Shown: in pieces, positions 17,430 through 25,814 of the stretch
Layout: each line of letters begins with the position of its first letter
Position numbering within the stretch: the first letter of the stretch is position 1
Source of the DNA: an uncultured Lachnospiraceae bacterium
GTDB lineage: Bacteria > Bacillota > Clostridia > Lachnospirales > Lachnospiraceae
Direction: 5' to 3'
DNA length: 64,000 bases
Assembly (NCBI GenBank): GCA_934385475.1
Contig: CAKRPS010000010.1
Location: 1 to 64,000 of the forward strand
The notes under the pieces: generated by a model
Told to the model about the DNA's origin: nothing
Databases searched by the model: none
Seen by the model: only the letters and a program-made list of their open reading frames with translations
Position numbers and translations under genes: made by a program

Positions 17430-17900
17430 TTATACCATCGGCTTGTCCCAATACTCAATATTCTCCTTCATCTTGCAGACTACGGCGAGCAAGACTCCGT
17501 TCTTCACGCCCTCACTCCAGAGACCGGTCTTCGTCATGCCGCCCATAATGTACTTTGACAGGATTCCCTTGAGTACATTCATTTCCTTAAAATCACACTG
17601 CGAAATGACACGCTTTTCATCCTGCGGCGTTTTGATCCCGTTTCTGGAATACACATACACGTAATTCCGGTCAAGAAGCTTTGTGCGCTGCACCTCCTTG
17701 ACGAAACTCATCAGTGTGCCGTCATAGACCGGAAACGTAATGGAGTGTTCCTTGATCCCGGAGCCTTCAAAGGTCTCTGATACGTTATGTCCCGCTTTCT
17801 CCTCAAGCCATGGGATATAGCGGACCAGCCGAAATACATCCGGCTTATATTCCTCTATCATTTTCTGTCTGTATGCAATCTCTTCATTTCCATTGCTCAT
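17430..17900 (-). CDS. Conserved hypothetical protein, possibly DUF6508-like
   Basis: 156 residues, soluble and mixed alpha/beta in appearance. The C-terminal stretch ILSKYIMGGMTKTGLWSEGV and following VLLAVVCKMKE resembles what I recall for DUF6508 proteins, but this is a weak recall. No catalytic motif is evident. It lies 31 nt upstream of the TetR gene on the same strand and could be cotranscribed with it. The next gene (18128) diverges, so promoters for both lie in 17901-18127. Confidence 0.7.
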   Translation of the reverse strand: MSNGNEEIAYRQKMIEEYKPDVFRLVRYIPWLEEKAGHNVSETFEGSGIKEHSITFPVYDGTLMSFVKEVQRTKLLDRNYVYVYSRNGIKTPQDEKRVISQCDFKEMNVLKGILSKYIMGGMTKTGLWSEGVKNGVLLAVVCKMKENIEYWDKPMV

Positions 17901-18052
17901 ACGTTCTCCACTGCCTTTCCCTCTTTTGCTTCTCCAAGCATGACAAATCTGTCATTTTTGATTTTAGCATATTTCCGCTGAAAGTACAGCACAAATTCCT
18001 CTCCGTTTTCTTGTGCAGTTTGCCAAATCCTGTCTTTTTCAAATGCCTTTTG

Positions 18053-18081
18053 TTGTATTTATTCTCTTTTAAGCTTATAAT
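18053..18081 (+). promoter_or_regulatory. Sigma-A promoter of the cNMP-domain gene
   Basis: -35 TTGTAT (18053-18058), 17-nt spacer, -10 TATAAT (18076-18081), 46 nt before the ATG. The ribosome site AGAGGGGAG lies 8 nt before the start. Confidence 0.8.
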
Positions 18082-18127
18082 TAGATGTTATAAGGGTTTT
18101 CAACGTAAAATAGAGGGGAGTATCTAA

Positions 18128-20395
18128 ATGGCAGCAAAAGAATTTCCGGCAGGAATACAACTGATTCAAAGTGAACAGCCGATCAACGCACTGCATGTGA
18201 TTGCAAAGGGCAGTGTCAAGGCCACCTATCCCGGCGGCGAGTTTTATCTGGGCAAGGGTGATGTCATCGGTGTGTGCGAATTGTTCTACGATTCACACTT
18301 CATTTCCTATACCACCGAAGAGGCTACTACCATCGCTTCATACCAGTATTCGGAGAAGCAGCTTTCCAACATCATGCACTCGCATGCGGATATGGCAAAC
18401 CTGATCGTCTCTTCGCTCTTCAGGCAGTTCCACGATGTGTTTGACCAGTACGAACTGGCAAGATTTGAATGCGACAACTTTTATCACTATCTGATGGACA
18501 GCTATTCCGAATACCTGTCCTTCTGTTCCAAACATACCATTTCCTCAAGGGCACTTCCGGATCTGGATTCCCTGTCCGAGTTGTCTTTGGAGGATGATAT
18601 CAACAGCTGGCTGAACGGATTTTATTCCCAGCTGCGCCGTATGGTATCCTCCACACCGATCAAGGACATGAAACCGGATTTTCTGCATGGACTGATCCTG
18701 AAAGCCAGTGAGGACATCTATCAGGTTATTTCCGTGTGTCGTGTCATGTTTGATTACAAAAGCGATATCGCCAACCTCCTGATGAACGAAAACCGTCTGG
18801 ACCTGTTTGACCTTTATGCGAGCCTGCTCTATAAGATCGGTGCTCACGATGAGGATTCCAACTCGATCATCGCCTCCCTTGGCACGATGATGATCCAGCT
18901 CGAGGGACAGCCTTCCATCGATCAGACCATGTACCACAGACGTGTCACGGAGTACCGCGAACGGCTGAGTATCCTGAGCGAACAGGACGCTGATTCCGTC
19001 GCTGAGGATAAGACAACCGCAGAGGATATTCCGGAAATTCAGGATTCTTTGAACACCATCCTGACCTACTCCGGATGCGATACGGAAACCGCCGATGCAT
19101 TCCGCAAGGCGATCGGTCAGTTGATCAAGCTGCCTGACAAGAACAGTACCGACGATGCGGCAAGACGGCTTCGTCTCACCATTTCCAAGCTGTTCTATCA
19201 GATTTACGAAAAGGCTTTCTTCCGCAGTATCAACGATTTCTCGATTCCAAAGGTAGTCCAGATGTTCTTCAACTTCGGATATGTTGACGAACACCTTGCC
19301 GGCATGGATAATGCCGCCTACCTGTACTCTATCGTAGACAATCTTGCCACCGATACTTCACGGCGTGTCTACTCCATCTACGAATGGCTCCGCGCCATCT
19401 ATGACGGACGCAAGACACCAAGCCGTAATGAGTTCGATACCGATTATCTTGCCTACGTCCATGAATTAAAGATTACCGGTAAGATCACCGCCGAAAAAGA
19501 AATCAGCATGCAGAAAGATCGTGAGAAGCAGGTTGCCTTTGAGCTGCAGAACCTCTTCCCGAGTGTCAACAAGATCACCTTCGGCCGTATCAGTACTTTC
19601 AGTCCTGTCTTTTCAGAGCACAATGTACTCAAGGAACTTCCTACCTGTCTTGTCACGGCAGAGAAGATCGAGGAAGCTCTCAATCACGTGCGCGCTGTCG
19701 ATTTCAGTGCTTTCTACCGCGATGTGATCTACACCAACCCGGATCTCGGTATCGGCAAGGAATACGTCGGTGTAGAAGTTCTGCCGGATATCATCCTGAT
19801 GCCGAACGTCGGTGTCCGCAGCGTTATGTGGCAGGAAATTGAAGGCAGAAAACGTACCACACCGGCCCGTATGATGGTTTCCATTTTCCATCTGGAAGAT
19901 CTGGATACCTCCATCGTCCGTATGACAGGCGATTTCCGTTGGGAGATGTGCAAGCGAATTCAGGGTGCGCGCTGGAACGATATTTCGGATGCCTCCCTCA
20001 CCAGCGAATACTTCGATTATATTCAGTTTTATAAAAAGAATCGGGAATTGTCTCCGGATGCAAAGGATAAGATCAAACTCGCCATGCAGAAAGCTAAGAA
20101 CAGCTACAAAGAGATGTTTATCCGGGATTATATTTCCTGGATCATTTACGAGGGTGCCGGTTCTCCGAGACTGAATAAGGTTGCCCGTACCATCCTGTTC
20201 TCCTACTGCCCGTTTGCAAAGGAGATCCGGGATCGGCTCAAGAGCAACCCTCTTTACAAAGAAACCATGGACCGTTATGACATCAAGCTTGGTCAGAAGA
20301 TCCACCACTTTAACAATCTTTTCCAAAAACTCAAGAATATGGGTGCCGAGGTTCCACCGGAAATTGCAAAGCAGCGGCAGTACCTTGACAAGTAA
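18128..20395 (+). CDS. Large orphan protein with an N-terminal cyclic-nucleotide-binding-like domain
   Basis: 755 residues. The first 110 residues read like a Crp/Fnr effector domain: IQLIQSEQPINALHVIAKGS, then KATYPGGEFYLGKGDVIGVCELF and an ATTIASYQYSEKQL strand-helix. The phosphate-binding cassette is not canonical. No DNA-binding HTH follows; instead about 640 residues of largely helical, charged sequence continue, with conserved-looking blocks near WLNGFYSQLRRM, RRVYSIYEWLRAIYDG, LPDIILMPNVGVRSVMWQ and the basic C-terminus. No signal peptide or membrane segment is seen. I do not recognise the long domain. The gene is monocistronic on the plus strand and converges on a formate/nitrite channel with 5 nt between stops. 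Confidence 0.8.
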   Translation: MAAKEFPAGIQLIQSEQPINALHVIAKGSVKATYPGGEFYLGKGDVIGVCELFYDSHFISYTTEEATTIASYQYSEKQLSNIMHSHADMANLIVSSLFRQFHDVFDQYELARFECDNFYHYLMDSYSEYLSFCSKHTISSRALPDLDSLSELSLEDDINSWLNGFYSQLRRMVSSTPIKDMKPDFLHGLILKASEDIYQVISVCRVMFDYKSDIANLLMNENRLDLFDLYASLLYKIGAHDEDSNSIIASLGTMMIQLEGQPSIDQTMYHRRVTEYRERLSILSEQDADSVAEDKTTAEDIPEIQDSLNTILTYSGCDTETADAFRKAIGQLIKLPDKNSTDDAARRLRLTISKLFYQIYEKAFFRSINDFSIPKVVQMFFNFGYVDEHLAGMDNAAYLYSIVDNLATDTSRRVYSIYEWLRAIYDGRKTPSRNEFDTDYLAYVHELKITGKITAEKEISMQKDREKQVAFELQNLFPSVNKITFGRISTFSPVFSEHNVLKELPTCLVTAEKIEEALNHVRAVDFSAFYRDVIYTNPDLGIGKEYVGVEVLPDIILMPNVGVRSVMWQEIEGRKRTTPARMMVSIFHLEDLDTSIVRMTGDFRWEMCKRIQGARWNDISDASLTSEYFDYIQFYKKNRELSPDAKDKIKLAMQKAKNSYKEMFIRDYISWIIYEGAGSPRLNKVARTILFSYCPFAKEIRDRLKSNPLYKETMDRYDIKLGQKIHHFNNLFQKLKNMGAEVPPEIAKQRQYLDK

Positions 20396-20400
20396 GCTTC

Positions 20401-21243
20401 TTATTTGTGTGTCCAGTTCTTACGGTAAATAAAATAACAGAGACATCCAAGGCAGACAGAACCGCCTACGATATTTCCAAGCGTAACCGGCAAAAGATTC
20501 CGAAGCATTCCGCTGACGGAAAGTGCCTCATACTGCGCTGCGGTAATTCCGTAGAGTTCTTCTGCCTTTGTTACATATTCGGCCTTTGTTGCTGCCAGAA
20601 TACCGGCCGGAATATAGTACATATTTGCTACACAGTGCTCATATCCCGCTGCCACAAATGCCAGAATCGGGAAAAAGCAGGCAAAAATCTTGCCGGTCAC
20701 ATCCTTGGCAGCCGCAGCGGCAAGGATTGCTCCGCAAACCAGGATATTACACATGATACCGGACGTGAAACCTTTGCCAAAGGAAATATTTGCTTTGGTA
20801 AGTGCAACCTTGATCGTATAGGCTCCAAGTGCTCCACCCGTGTAATCAAACTGACCACTGTAAAATACCAGCACATCTACGATCAATGCTCCGACCAGAT
20901 TACTCAGGTAAACCACAACCAGATTGCGGAGCATCTGTAAGCCTTTGATCTTCTTATCCAGCACTCCCATCATCATCAGGCAGTTTCCGGTAAAAAGTTC
21001 TCCACCTACCAGCACGATCATCATCAGACCCACCGGGAAAATACATCCTGCCAGCGTTCTGGCAAGTCCCACGTCTGCCATGCTGTGTACCGACACATTG
21101 CTGCTCGCACCGCCGATGGCAATAAAGGCTCCCGCCATAATTCCAAGCAGGATCATCTTTCCGAGCGGAAGATTTGCCTTCCCGGCTCCCGCATTGATAT
21201 TGGCCTCGATCGCCTCTGCCGGCGTATTTATATTGCTGTTCAT
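20401..21243 (-). CDS. Formate/nitrite transporter family channel
   Basis: 280-residue FocA/NirC-family membrane channel with six hydrophobic segments. Family features seen: an N-terminal amphipathic stretch with NTPAEAIEANINAGAGKA, LPLGKMILLGIMAGAFIAIGG, VGGELFTGNCLMM, SGIMCNILVCGA, and AAGYEHCVANMYYIPAG with the conserved gating His. It exports or imports formate or a related anion in a fermenter. The start at 21243 follows GGAGGA by ten bases; the frame extends 33 codons upstream. Its stop is 5 nt from the stop of the convergent gene, and a small stem (20388-20408) sits at the junction. Confidence 0.92.
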   Translation of the reverse strand: MNSNINTPAEAIEANINAGAGKANLPLGKMILLGIMAGAFIAIGGASSNVSVHSMADVGLARTLAGCIFPVGLMMIVLVGGELFTGNCLMMMGVLDKKIKGLQMLRNLVVVYLSNLVGALIVDVLVFYSGQFDYTGGALGAYTIKVALTKANISFGKGFTSGIMCNILVCGAILAAAAAKDVTGKIFACFFPILAFVAAGYEHCVANMYYIPAGILAATKAEYVTKAEELYGITAAQYEALSVSGMLRNLLPVTLGNIVGGSVCLGCLCYFIYRKNWTHK

Positions 21244-21320
21244 AGTAACTGAATCCTCCATTCCGAGCGTCCTCTTAAAGTCCGCTCTTATCTGTCTAAA
21301 TTGCCTTCTCCAATTCCAAT

Positions 21321-21349
21321 ATGCTACCATACAAGCCCCCAAAAATCAA
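21321..21349 (-). promoter_or_regulatory. Promoter of the formate/nitrite channel gene
   Basis: On the minus strand: -35 TTGATT (21349-21344), 17-nt spacer, extended -10 TGGTAGCAT (-10 hexamer at 21326-21321). About 75 nt upstream of the start. Confidence 0.6.
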
Positions 21350-21450
21350 CGAACGGCAACATATTTCTAATATGTATACCGGCATTTATTATTTTTCGAC
21401 ATTTTTTATGTATTTCGCTAATATATTGTTAATCTTTTGCAATATATTTA

Positions 21451-21479
21451 TAGACCATTGTCGATTTAAGCGGTATAGT
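21451..21479 (+). promoter_or_regulatory. Possible promoter of an intergenic small RNA
   Basis: -35-like TAGACC (21451-21456), 17-nt spacer, -10 TATAGT (21474-21479). It points away from the channel gene toward the hairpin and terminator at 21486-21588. An alternative pair TTGTTA/TATAGA lies about 25 nt upstream. Confidence 0.4.
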
Positions 21480-21485
21480 AATTAC

Positions 21486-21588
21486 AGACTTGATTACGGA
21501 AGTCAAGTCGGCAATAGCAATTCCGGAAGAATTCCCCTTTTACACAATGAGACGCTCGAAGGTATCCCCCTTCGAGCGTTTCGTTTTT
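21486..21588 (+). ncRNA. Candidate small RNA of about 100 nt
   Basis: Between two minus-strand genes lies a plus-strand unit: a possible promoter, a perfect 7-bp hairpin (GACTTGA 21487-21493, TCAAGTC 21503-21509), a small AATTCC-rich region and a strong terminator (21552-21588). No reasonable ORF is present. It could be a trans-acting RNA or the 3' remnant of a lost gene; it would also be antisense to any readthrough from malG. Confidence 0.4.
21552..21588 (+). terminator. Strong intrinsic terminator, plus-strand orientation
   Basis: ACGCTCGAAGG (21552-21562) pairs with CCTTCGAGCGT (21569-21579), an 11-bp perfect stem with loop TATCCC, followed by TTCGTTTTT. The minus-strand side lacks a T run, so it terminates plus-strand RNA; it is 21 nt past the malG-like stop, where it might still protect the mRNA 3' end. 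Confidence 0.8.
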
Positions 21589-21608
21589 GCTAAGATTTAT
21601 CTTTTTTC

Positions 21609-22451
21609 CTATCCTTTCACAGATCCGCCTGTAATTCCCTCCACATAGAACCTCTGCATGATCAGGAACAGTATCGAGATCGGCAGCGACACGATCACAC
21701 CACCCGCGCAGAAAATCGAGAAATATTTGTTGATCAAAGATCTGCCAAGCATGTTAAACAACCCAAGCGCTACTGTCCTGTCCGCCGAAATACCGGAATT
21801 GAGCATCAGCTTTGCCAGTACAAAATCTCCCCACGGTATCAGAAACGAGCTGATAACCGTATAGACGATGATCGGCTTCGACAACGGAAGCATGATCCGG
21901 AAGAAAATCCTTGCCTCCGAGGCACCCTCCAGTCTGGCCGCCTCACTCAGAGATGTTGAGATCGTGTCCATAAACCCCTTACAGATCAGAAACCCGAGTC
22001 CCGCACTGGCCGAATAGACAATGATCATTCCGATGTAGCTGTTCGTAAGACCAAACGACTTCATGACAAAGTAGACTGCGATCATGGACAGCACACTCGG
22101 GAACATATTCAGTATAATACTGAAACTCATCAACGCTTTTCTTCCGGCAAAGCGAAGCTTACTCATAGTGTAGGCCACCATCAAAACCAGGATAGTCGAG
22201 ATAATGCAGGTAAAAATGGCAATTACCAGTGTGTTTTGAAACCACCTGTTGTACTGGACGATCGAATCCGATCTGAAAAACAACTGCCTGTAATTGTCAA
22301 GTGTCCAGGTCTGCGGGAAAAAATGTGCCGTATTAATTCCCTTGTAACCGCTAAAGGAGGTGACAAACAGCCAGAGGATCGGAATCAGCCATATCACAGC
22401 AAGAAGCAGCAGCAACACATGCCTGGCGATCAGATTTATGATCTTTTTCAT
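21609..22451 (-). CDS. Sugar ABC transporter permease (MalG type)
   Basis: 280-residue inner-membrane permease with about six membrane segments. The EAA loop that contacts the ATPase is clear: EAARLEGASEARIFFRIMLP, followed by LSKPIIVY. The N-terminal ARHVLLLLLAVIWLIPILWL segment and C-terminal FYVEGITGGSVKG are typical of MalG. Its ATG overlaps the malF-type stop by one base (TAATG). Last gene of the E-F-G cluster; no ATPase gene is present nearby, so a shared MsmX/MalK-type ATPase elsewhere is inferred. Confidence 0.93.
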   Translation of the reverse strand: MKKIINLIARHVLLLLLAVIWLIPILWLFVTSFSGYKGINTAHFFPQTWTLDNYRQLFFRSDSIVQYNRWFQNTLVIAIFTCIISTILVLMVAYTMSKLRFAGRKALMSFSIILNMFPSVLSMIAVYFVMKSFGLTNSYIGMIIVYSASAGLGFLICKGFMDTISTSLSEAARLEGASEARIFFRIMLPLSKPIIVYTVISSFLIPWGDFVLAKLMLNSGISADRTVALGLFNMLGRSLINKYFSIFCAGGVIVSLPISILFLIMQRFYVEGITGGSVKG

Positions 22452-23878
22452 TATTGAAACTCCTCCTCCCGGTCTCCCTTGATGGTTCTGGTAAACGTCA
22501 CTAACGTAAACGCCGCACAGATCAGAAATACGATGATACCGATCACAGAAGCCATCTTGTAGTTGTAATACTCATTTGTCAGACGGAACAGCCAGGTAAC
22601 CAGAAGATCGATTTCCTTGGCATTGGAATTGGCCATCAGCTGATCCGATGTGACATACACGTCCTGCGTAAGCAGATAGATAACATTGAAGTTATTGATA
22701 TTCTTGACAAAATCAGTGATCAGGCTTGGTCCTGTCACAAACAGCATATACGGCATCGTGATCCTGATAAAAATCTGCAGGGGATTGGCCCCGTCGATCC
22801 GTGCACTTTCAATCTGATCCTCCGGTATATTCAATAAAACTCCGGTTGCGATCAACATCTGGTAGGGAACTCCGATCCAGATATTGATCAGGACGATCAT
22901 CACCTTGGTCCACCCGGAACTTGTCAGAAACGGGATATACGTGTAATTACTTCTCACAAGCCCCATACTCTTTAAGAAATCCGTCAGACCGATACCGTTA
23001 CAGAACGTGTTGAATATTCCATTATCTGCAAAGAAGCTCCTCACCAGAAGCAGGGTTACAAACTGGGGAACGGCGATTGAAATGATAAAAAGTGTCCTCC
23101 AGAGCTTCGGCAGCTTTGTTTTTTTATCATTAATAAATTTGGCCAGCAGAATACCTCCAATATAGGTCGTAAAGGTTGCCAGCACCGCCCAGGTCAACGT
23201 CCATCCCAGAATTTTCCGAAACGAATACCCAAAGGTGATCGTCACCGAATTGGAAAACAGATTCTTAAAATTTGCAAGCCCTACCCAGGTAAACAGGGCG
23301 TTGGGCGGCATATGCTGCTGATCATAATTAGTAAATGCAATCGCGATCAGCACCAGAATCGGAATTACATTCATCAAAATAACTCCGAGTGTCGGCAGGG
23401 TCAGCAGCGTGATATGAAATTTTTCATGAAACAGGGCCCGCACATCCTCTGCAAACGTATTGATATGCTGCCCCTCCTCCTGTCTCTGCTGCAGACGATA
23501 CACATTCTTTACGTTTGCGATCCAGAGAAGAAAAAAAACAAAGATCACAAAAAGTGAAATGATCGAATTTAACAGAATCAAAAAGGAGTTGTCATAATCG
23601 TTCACGGTACTGGACAATGTCAGTGGATCAAAAATCTGCTCAAACTGTACAGTCCCCAACGTTCCAAACTTGGAAAGGTTCTGCGCTGCATAGCGGACAC
23701 AAAACACCACGAACAGAATTTCCACCACCGACATGATGATTCCGTTCAGGATCTGCCTTCTTGCAAAATAACCCGCTCCCATCAGCACTGTCGAAAGTCT
23801 GACCCACAGATCGCCCCTGCCAACGGCAACTCCCCAGTTTTTAAAATAATTTCCCGTCGTATTTAATGCCTTCTTCAT
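22451..23878 (-). CDS. Sugar ABC transporter permease (MalF type, long)
   Basis: 475-residue permease. It has extra N-terminal membrane segments (about residues 40-65 and 100-135) before the conserved permease domain, as in maltose-type MalF proteins. Core features: LTLPTLGVILMNVIPILVLI, PNALFTWVGLANFKNLF, and the EAA-like loop ESARIDGANPLQIFIRITMP. Start at 23878 follows copy B of the SD-bearing repeat by two bases. The repeat fills nearly all of the 37-nt gap after malE, so translation initiation here depends on it. Confidence 0.93.
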   Translation of the reverse strand: MKKALNTTGNYFKNWGVAVGRGDLWVRLSTVLMGAGYFARRQILNGIIMSVVEILFVVFCVRYAAQNLSKFGTLGTVQFEQIFDPLTLSSTVNDYDNSFLILLNSIISLFVIFVFFLLWIANVKNVYRLQQRQEEGQHINTFAEDVRALFHEKFHITLLTLPTLGVILMNVIPILVLIAIAFTNYDQQHMPPNALFTWVGLANFKNLFSNSVTITFGYSFRKILGWTLTWAVLATFTTYIGGILLAKFINDKKTKLPKLWRTLFIISIAVPQFVTLLLVRSFFADNGIFNTFCNGIGLTDFLKSMGLVRSNYTYIPFLTSSGWTKVMIVLINIWIGVPYQMLIATGVLLNIPEDQIESARIDGANPLQIFIRITMPYMLFVTGPSLITDFVKNINNFNVIYLLTQDVYVTSDQLMANSNAKEIDLLVTWLFRLTNEYYNYKMASVIGIIVFLICAAFTLVTFTRTIKGDREEEFQ

Positions 23879-23880
23879 AT

Positions 23881-23910
23881 TAATCCTCATTTCTGCGCAT
23901 ACCGAGTTCC
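23881..23910 (-). repeat. Copy B of the SD-bearing leader repeat (malF)
   Basis: On the minus strand: GGAACTCGGTATGCGCAGAA and then ATGAGGATTA, followed by AT and the malF start. It shares the 19-nt core with copies A and C, and ACTCGG-ATGCGCA with copy C, as if the inner GCGCA-to-GCGCA segment of copy C had been lost. It lies inside an operon, between malE and malF. Confidence 0.8.
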
Positions 23911-23915
23911 GTCGC

Positions 23916-25235
23916 CTATTCGACCGGCGCTGTGATACCCTCTACCGTGGTATCCAGAAGCTTTTGCAGATCGATCTTGTTTGGATTGCCGGATGACAGA
24001 ATCTGTCCCAGCGTCTCAGAGGGAGACCAGTAGTTATTTCCCACACGCTGAGGTGTCGCAAACTCAGCCTGCGCGGCGAGTGCGGAAATAGCCGGATCTG
24101 CAGCCACCGTTTCCGACGAAGCTGCCTCGATATTCGCCGGACCAAGCCCTCTTGCCTCATATCTTGCAACCTGACTGTCCACATTTGTCAGATACTCTGC
24201 AAGAAGCATGGACCATCCCAGATTTTTGGCGTGCGGGTTTACACCGATCAGCTTGCACCCGGAAAAAGAAGCAAGCTGTACTTCCCTTCCCCCGATATTG
24301 ACCATTGGAAGCTTACATGCCGCATAGTTGTCACCCCATGCTTCCCTGGCTGTCTCTGCTCTCCAGGTACCGTTTACGCAGGCCGCAAGGTTCCCCTCCG
24401 CAATCTGCGTAGCCATCTCCTCATCGCTCATATCTACCAGAACTCCTGAGGATGTCAGGTCAATGATCGCCTGTGCAACATCTGTCGCCCCTTCTGCATT
24501 CCATGTACAGGTATTCGTTACGCCGTCATCCTGTAACGCCAGTTCATATCCTGCTCCCTGAAAAAAGGAGTAGATATACCATCCATTGGAAATATCCATT
24601 GCAATCTTCTTTCCTGCCGCACCTGCAACCTCGATCATTTTTTCCATGGACATTACATCCTCCTGCGAAAAGACAGAAGCATCATAAAACAGAAAGCATC
24701 CATTGTCCGCAGTCATCGGATAAGCATACAGCTTGTCGCCCACCGTAGCCGCCTCAATCGCACCAGCCACATTTGCTTCCATCACATCGTAGGTGTAGGT
24801 CGCCGCAACCTCATGAAGTGCCCCCGCCTTCACAAGATCATTGATCTGATCATCCGCAAAGGCATATACGTCCGCAGCCGCTTCTACATCTGTCAGGACG
24901 ACATCCTTTGCCATTGCTTCTGCCTCAGCACCCAGCGTAATATCAAAGGTAACCTCCGGATATGTTTCTTTAAATTTCTGAAGTAAAAGCGTTGTGAGCT
25001 CCTGATCCTCTTCCGAGACCCACACAGTCAATTTCACCGTACCGTTTGTCGCGGCAATCAGATTCTGTACTGCATCTGTTGCCGTACCGGAATCTGCTGC
25101 AGTATTTCCTGCAGAATTCTCTTCCGCTGCAGAATTGCCTGCCATCTCCTGATTGTTTTCCGTACTGCCGCATCCCGTGAGTCCAACCGTCGTCACAGCT
25201 ATCGTAAGTACCATTGCCAATACCTTCTTTTTCAT
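23916..25235 (-). CDS. Maltose/maltodextrin-type substrate-binding lipoprotein
   Basis: 439-residue extracellular solute-binding protein, family 1. The lipoprotein signal is LAMVLTIAVTTVGLTGCGST, with acylated Cys near residue 22, followed by an acidic, Ser/Ala-rich linker (about 25-60). The mature domain begins KLTVWVSEEDQE and has the MalE-like order (FKETYPEVTF, PMTADNGCFLFYDASVF, AEGNLAACVNGTW). It should deliver malto-oligosaccharides or a related glycan to the F-G permease. First gene of the operon, AGAGGGAA ribosome site. No confident promoter was found in 25236-25320 on this strand. Confidence 0.92.
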   Translation of the reverse strand: MKKKVLAMVLTIAVTTVGLTGCGSTENNQEMAGNSAAEENSAGNTAADSGTATDAVQNLIAATNGTVKLTVWVSEEDQELTTLLLQKFKETYPEVTFDITLGAEAEAMAKDVVLTDVEAAADVYAFADDQINDLVKAGALHEVAATYTYDVMEANVAGAIEAATVGDKLYAYPMTADNGCFLFYDASVFSQEDVMSMEKMIEVAGAAGKKIAMDISNGWYIYSFFQGAGYELALQDDGVTNTCTWNAEGATDVAQAIIDLTSSGVLVDMSDEEMATQIAEGNLAACVNGTWRAETAREAWGDNYAACKLPMVNIGGREVQLASFSGCKLIGVNPHAKNLGWSMLLAEYLTNVDSQVARYEARGLGPANIEAASSETVAADPAISALAAQAEFATPQRVGNNYWSPSETLGQILSSGNPNKIDLQKLLDTTVEGITAPVE

Positions 25236-25324
25236 AACGTTTCCCTCTCTTTTTCTTTTTGCCAGTACTATCTCTTACATTTTTCCATAAGTGCTTCTTT
25301 TTTATGCAAAAACAGCGCTGCCTT

Positions 25325-25353
25325 TTGACACTTGTCCTTTTTTTCGTTATGAT
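25325..25353 (+). promoter_or_regulatory. Strong sigma-A promoter of the DUF3842 gene
   Basis: -35 TTGACA (25325-25330), 17-nt spacer, -10 TATGAT (25348-25353), 35 nt before the ATG at 25389. It diverges from the malE-type operon. Confidence 0.88.
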
Positions 25354-25388
25354 AAGGTAATTGATATTTGCAGATTGGAGATTTTTAG

Positions 25389-25814
25389 ATGAAAATTACA
25401 ATAATAGACGGTCAGGGCGGCCGTATCGGTAAGACGATCATCGAACAGTTGAAAGCCACCCACAAGGAACTGGAGCTGTACGCCATCGGCACGAACAGCA
25501 TCGCCACCTCTGCCATGTTGAAGGCAGGAGCTGACTACGGTGCCACCGGCGAAAATGCGGTTCTGGTAAATGCTGCTGATGCGGACATCATCATCGGACC
25601 GATCGGTATTGTCTTTGCCAATGCCCTGCTGGGCGAGATCACACCCGCGATCGCCACAGCCGTAGGTTCCAGCAAAGCCTATAAGATCCTGATCCCGGTG
25701 AACAGATGTAACCACTTTGTGGCAGGCTGCAGTGAAACTTCCATGAGTGAATATATCAGAATGGCTGTAGAAAAAATAGATTCTATCCTATTAAAAGGAG
25801 ATGTGTCCTGTTAA
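25389..25814 (+). CDS. DUF3842 family protein
   Basis: 141 residues, function unknown. The N-terminus MKITIIDGQGGRIGKTIIEQ resembles a Rossmann-type nucleotide-binding loop, followed by strand-helix repeats and IIIGPIGIVFANALLGEITP, which I recognise as DUF3842, frequent in Clostridia. It contains cysteines near the C-terminus (NRCNHFVAGCSE). Its stop codon overlaps the stop of the convergent gene by 3 nt. It may be a small NAD-binding or redox-sensing protein; this is inference. Confidence 0.85.
   Translation: MKITIIDGQGGRIGKTIIEQLKATHKELELYAIGTNSIATSAMLKAGADYGATGENAVLVNAADADIIIGPIGIVFANALLGEITPAIATAVGSSKAYKILIPVNRCNHFVAGCSETSMSEYIRMAVEKIDSILLKGDVSC

Noticed and set aside
21321-21593. 90-codon plus-strand ORF in the channel-malG spacer
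   Set aside because: No ribosome site, starts in the channel gene promoter and runs through the terminator hairpin; better seen as noncoding.
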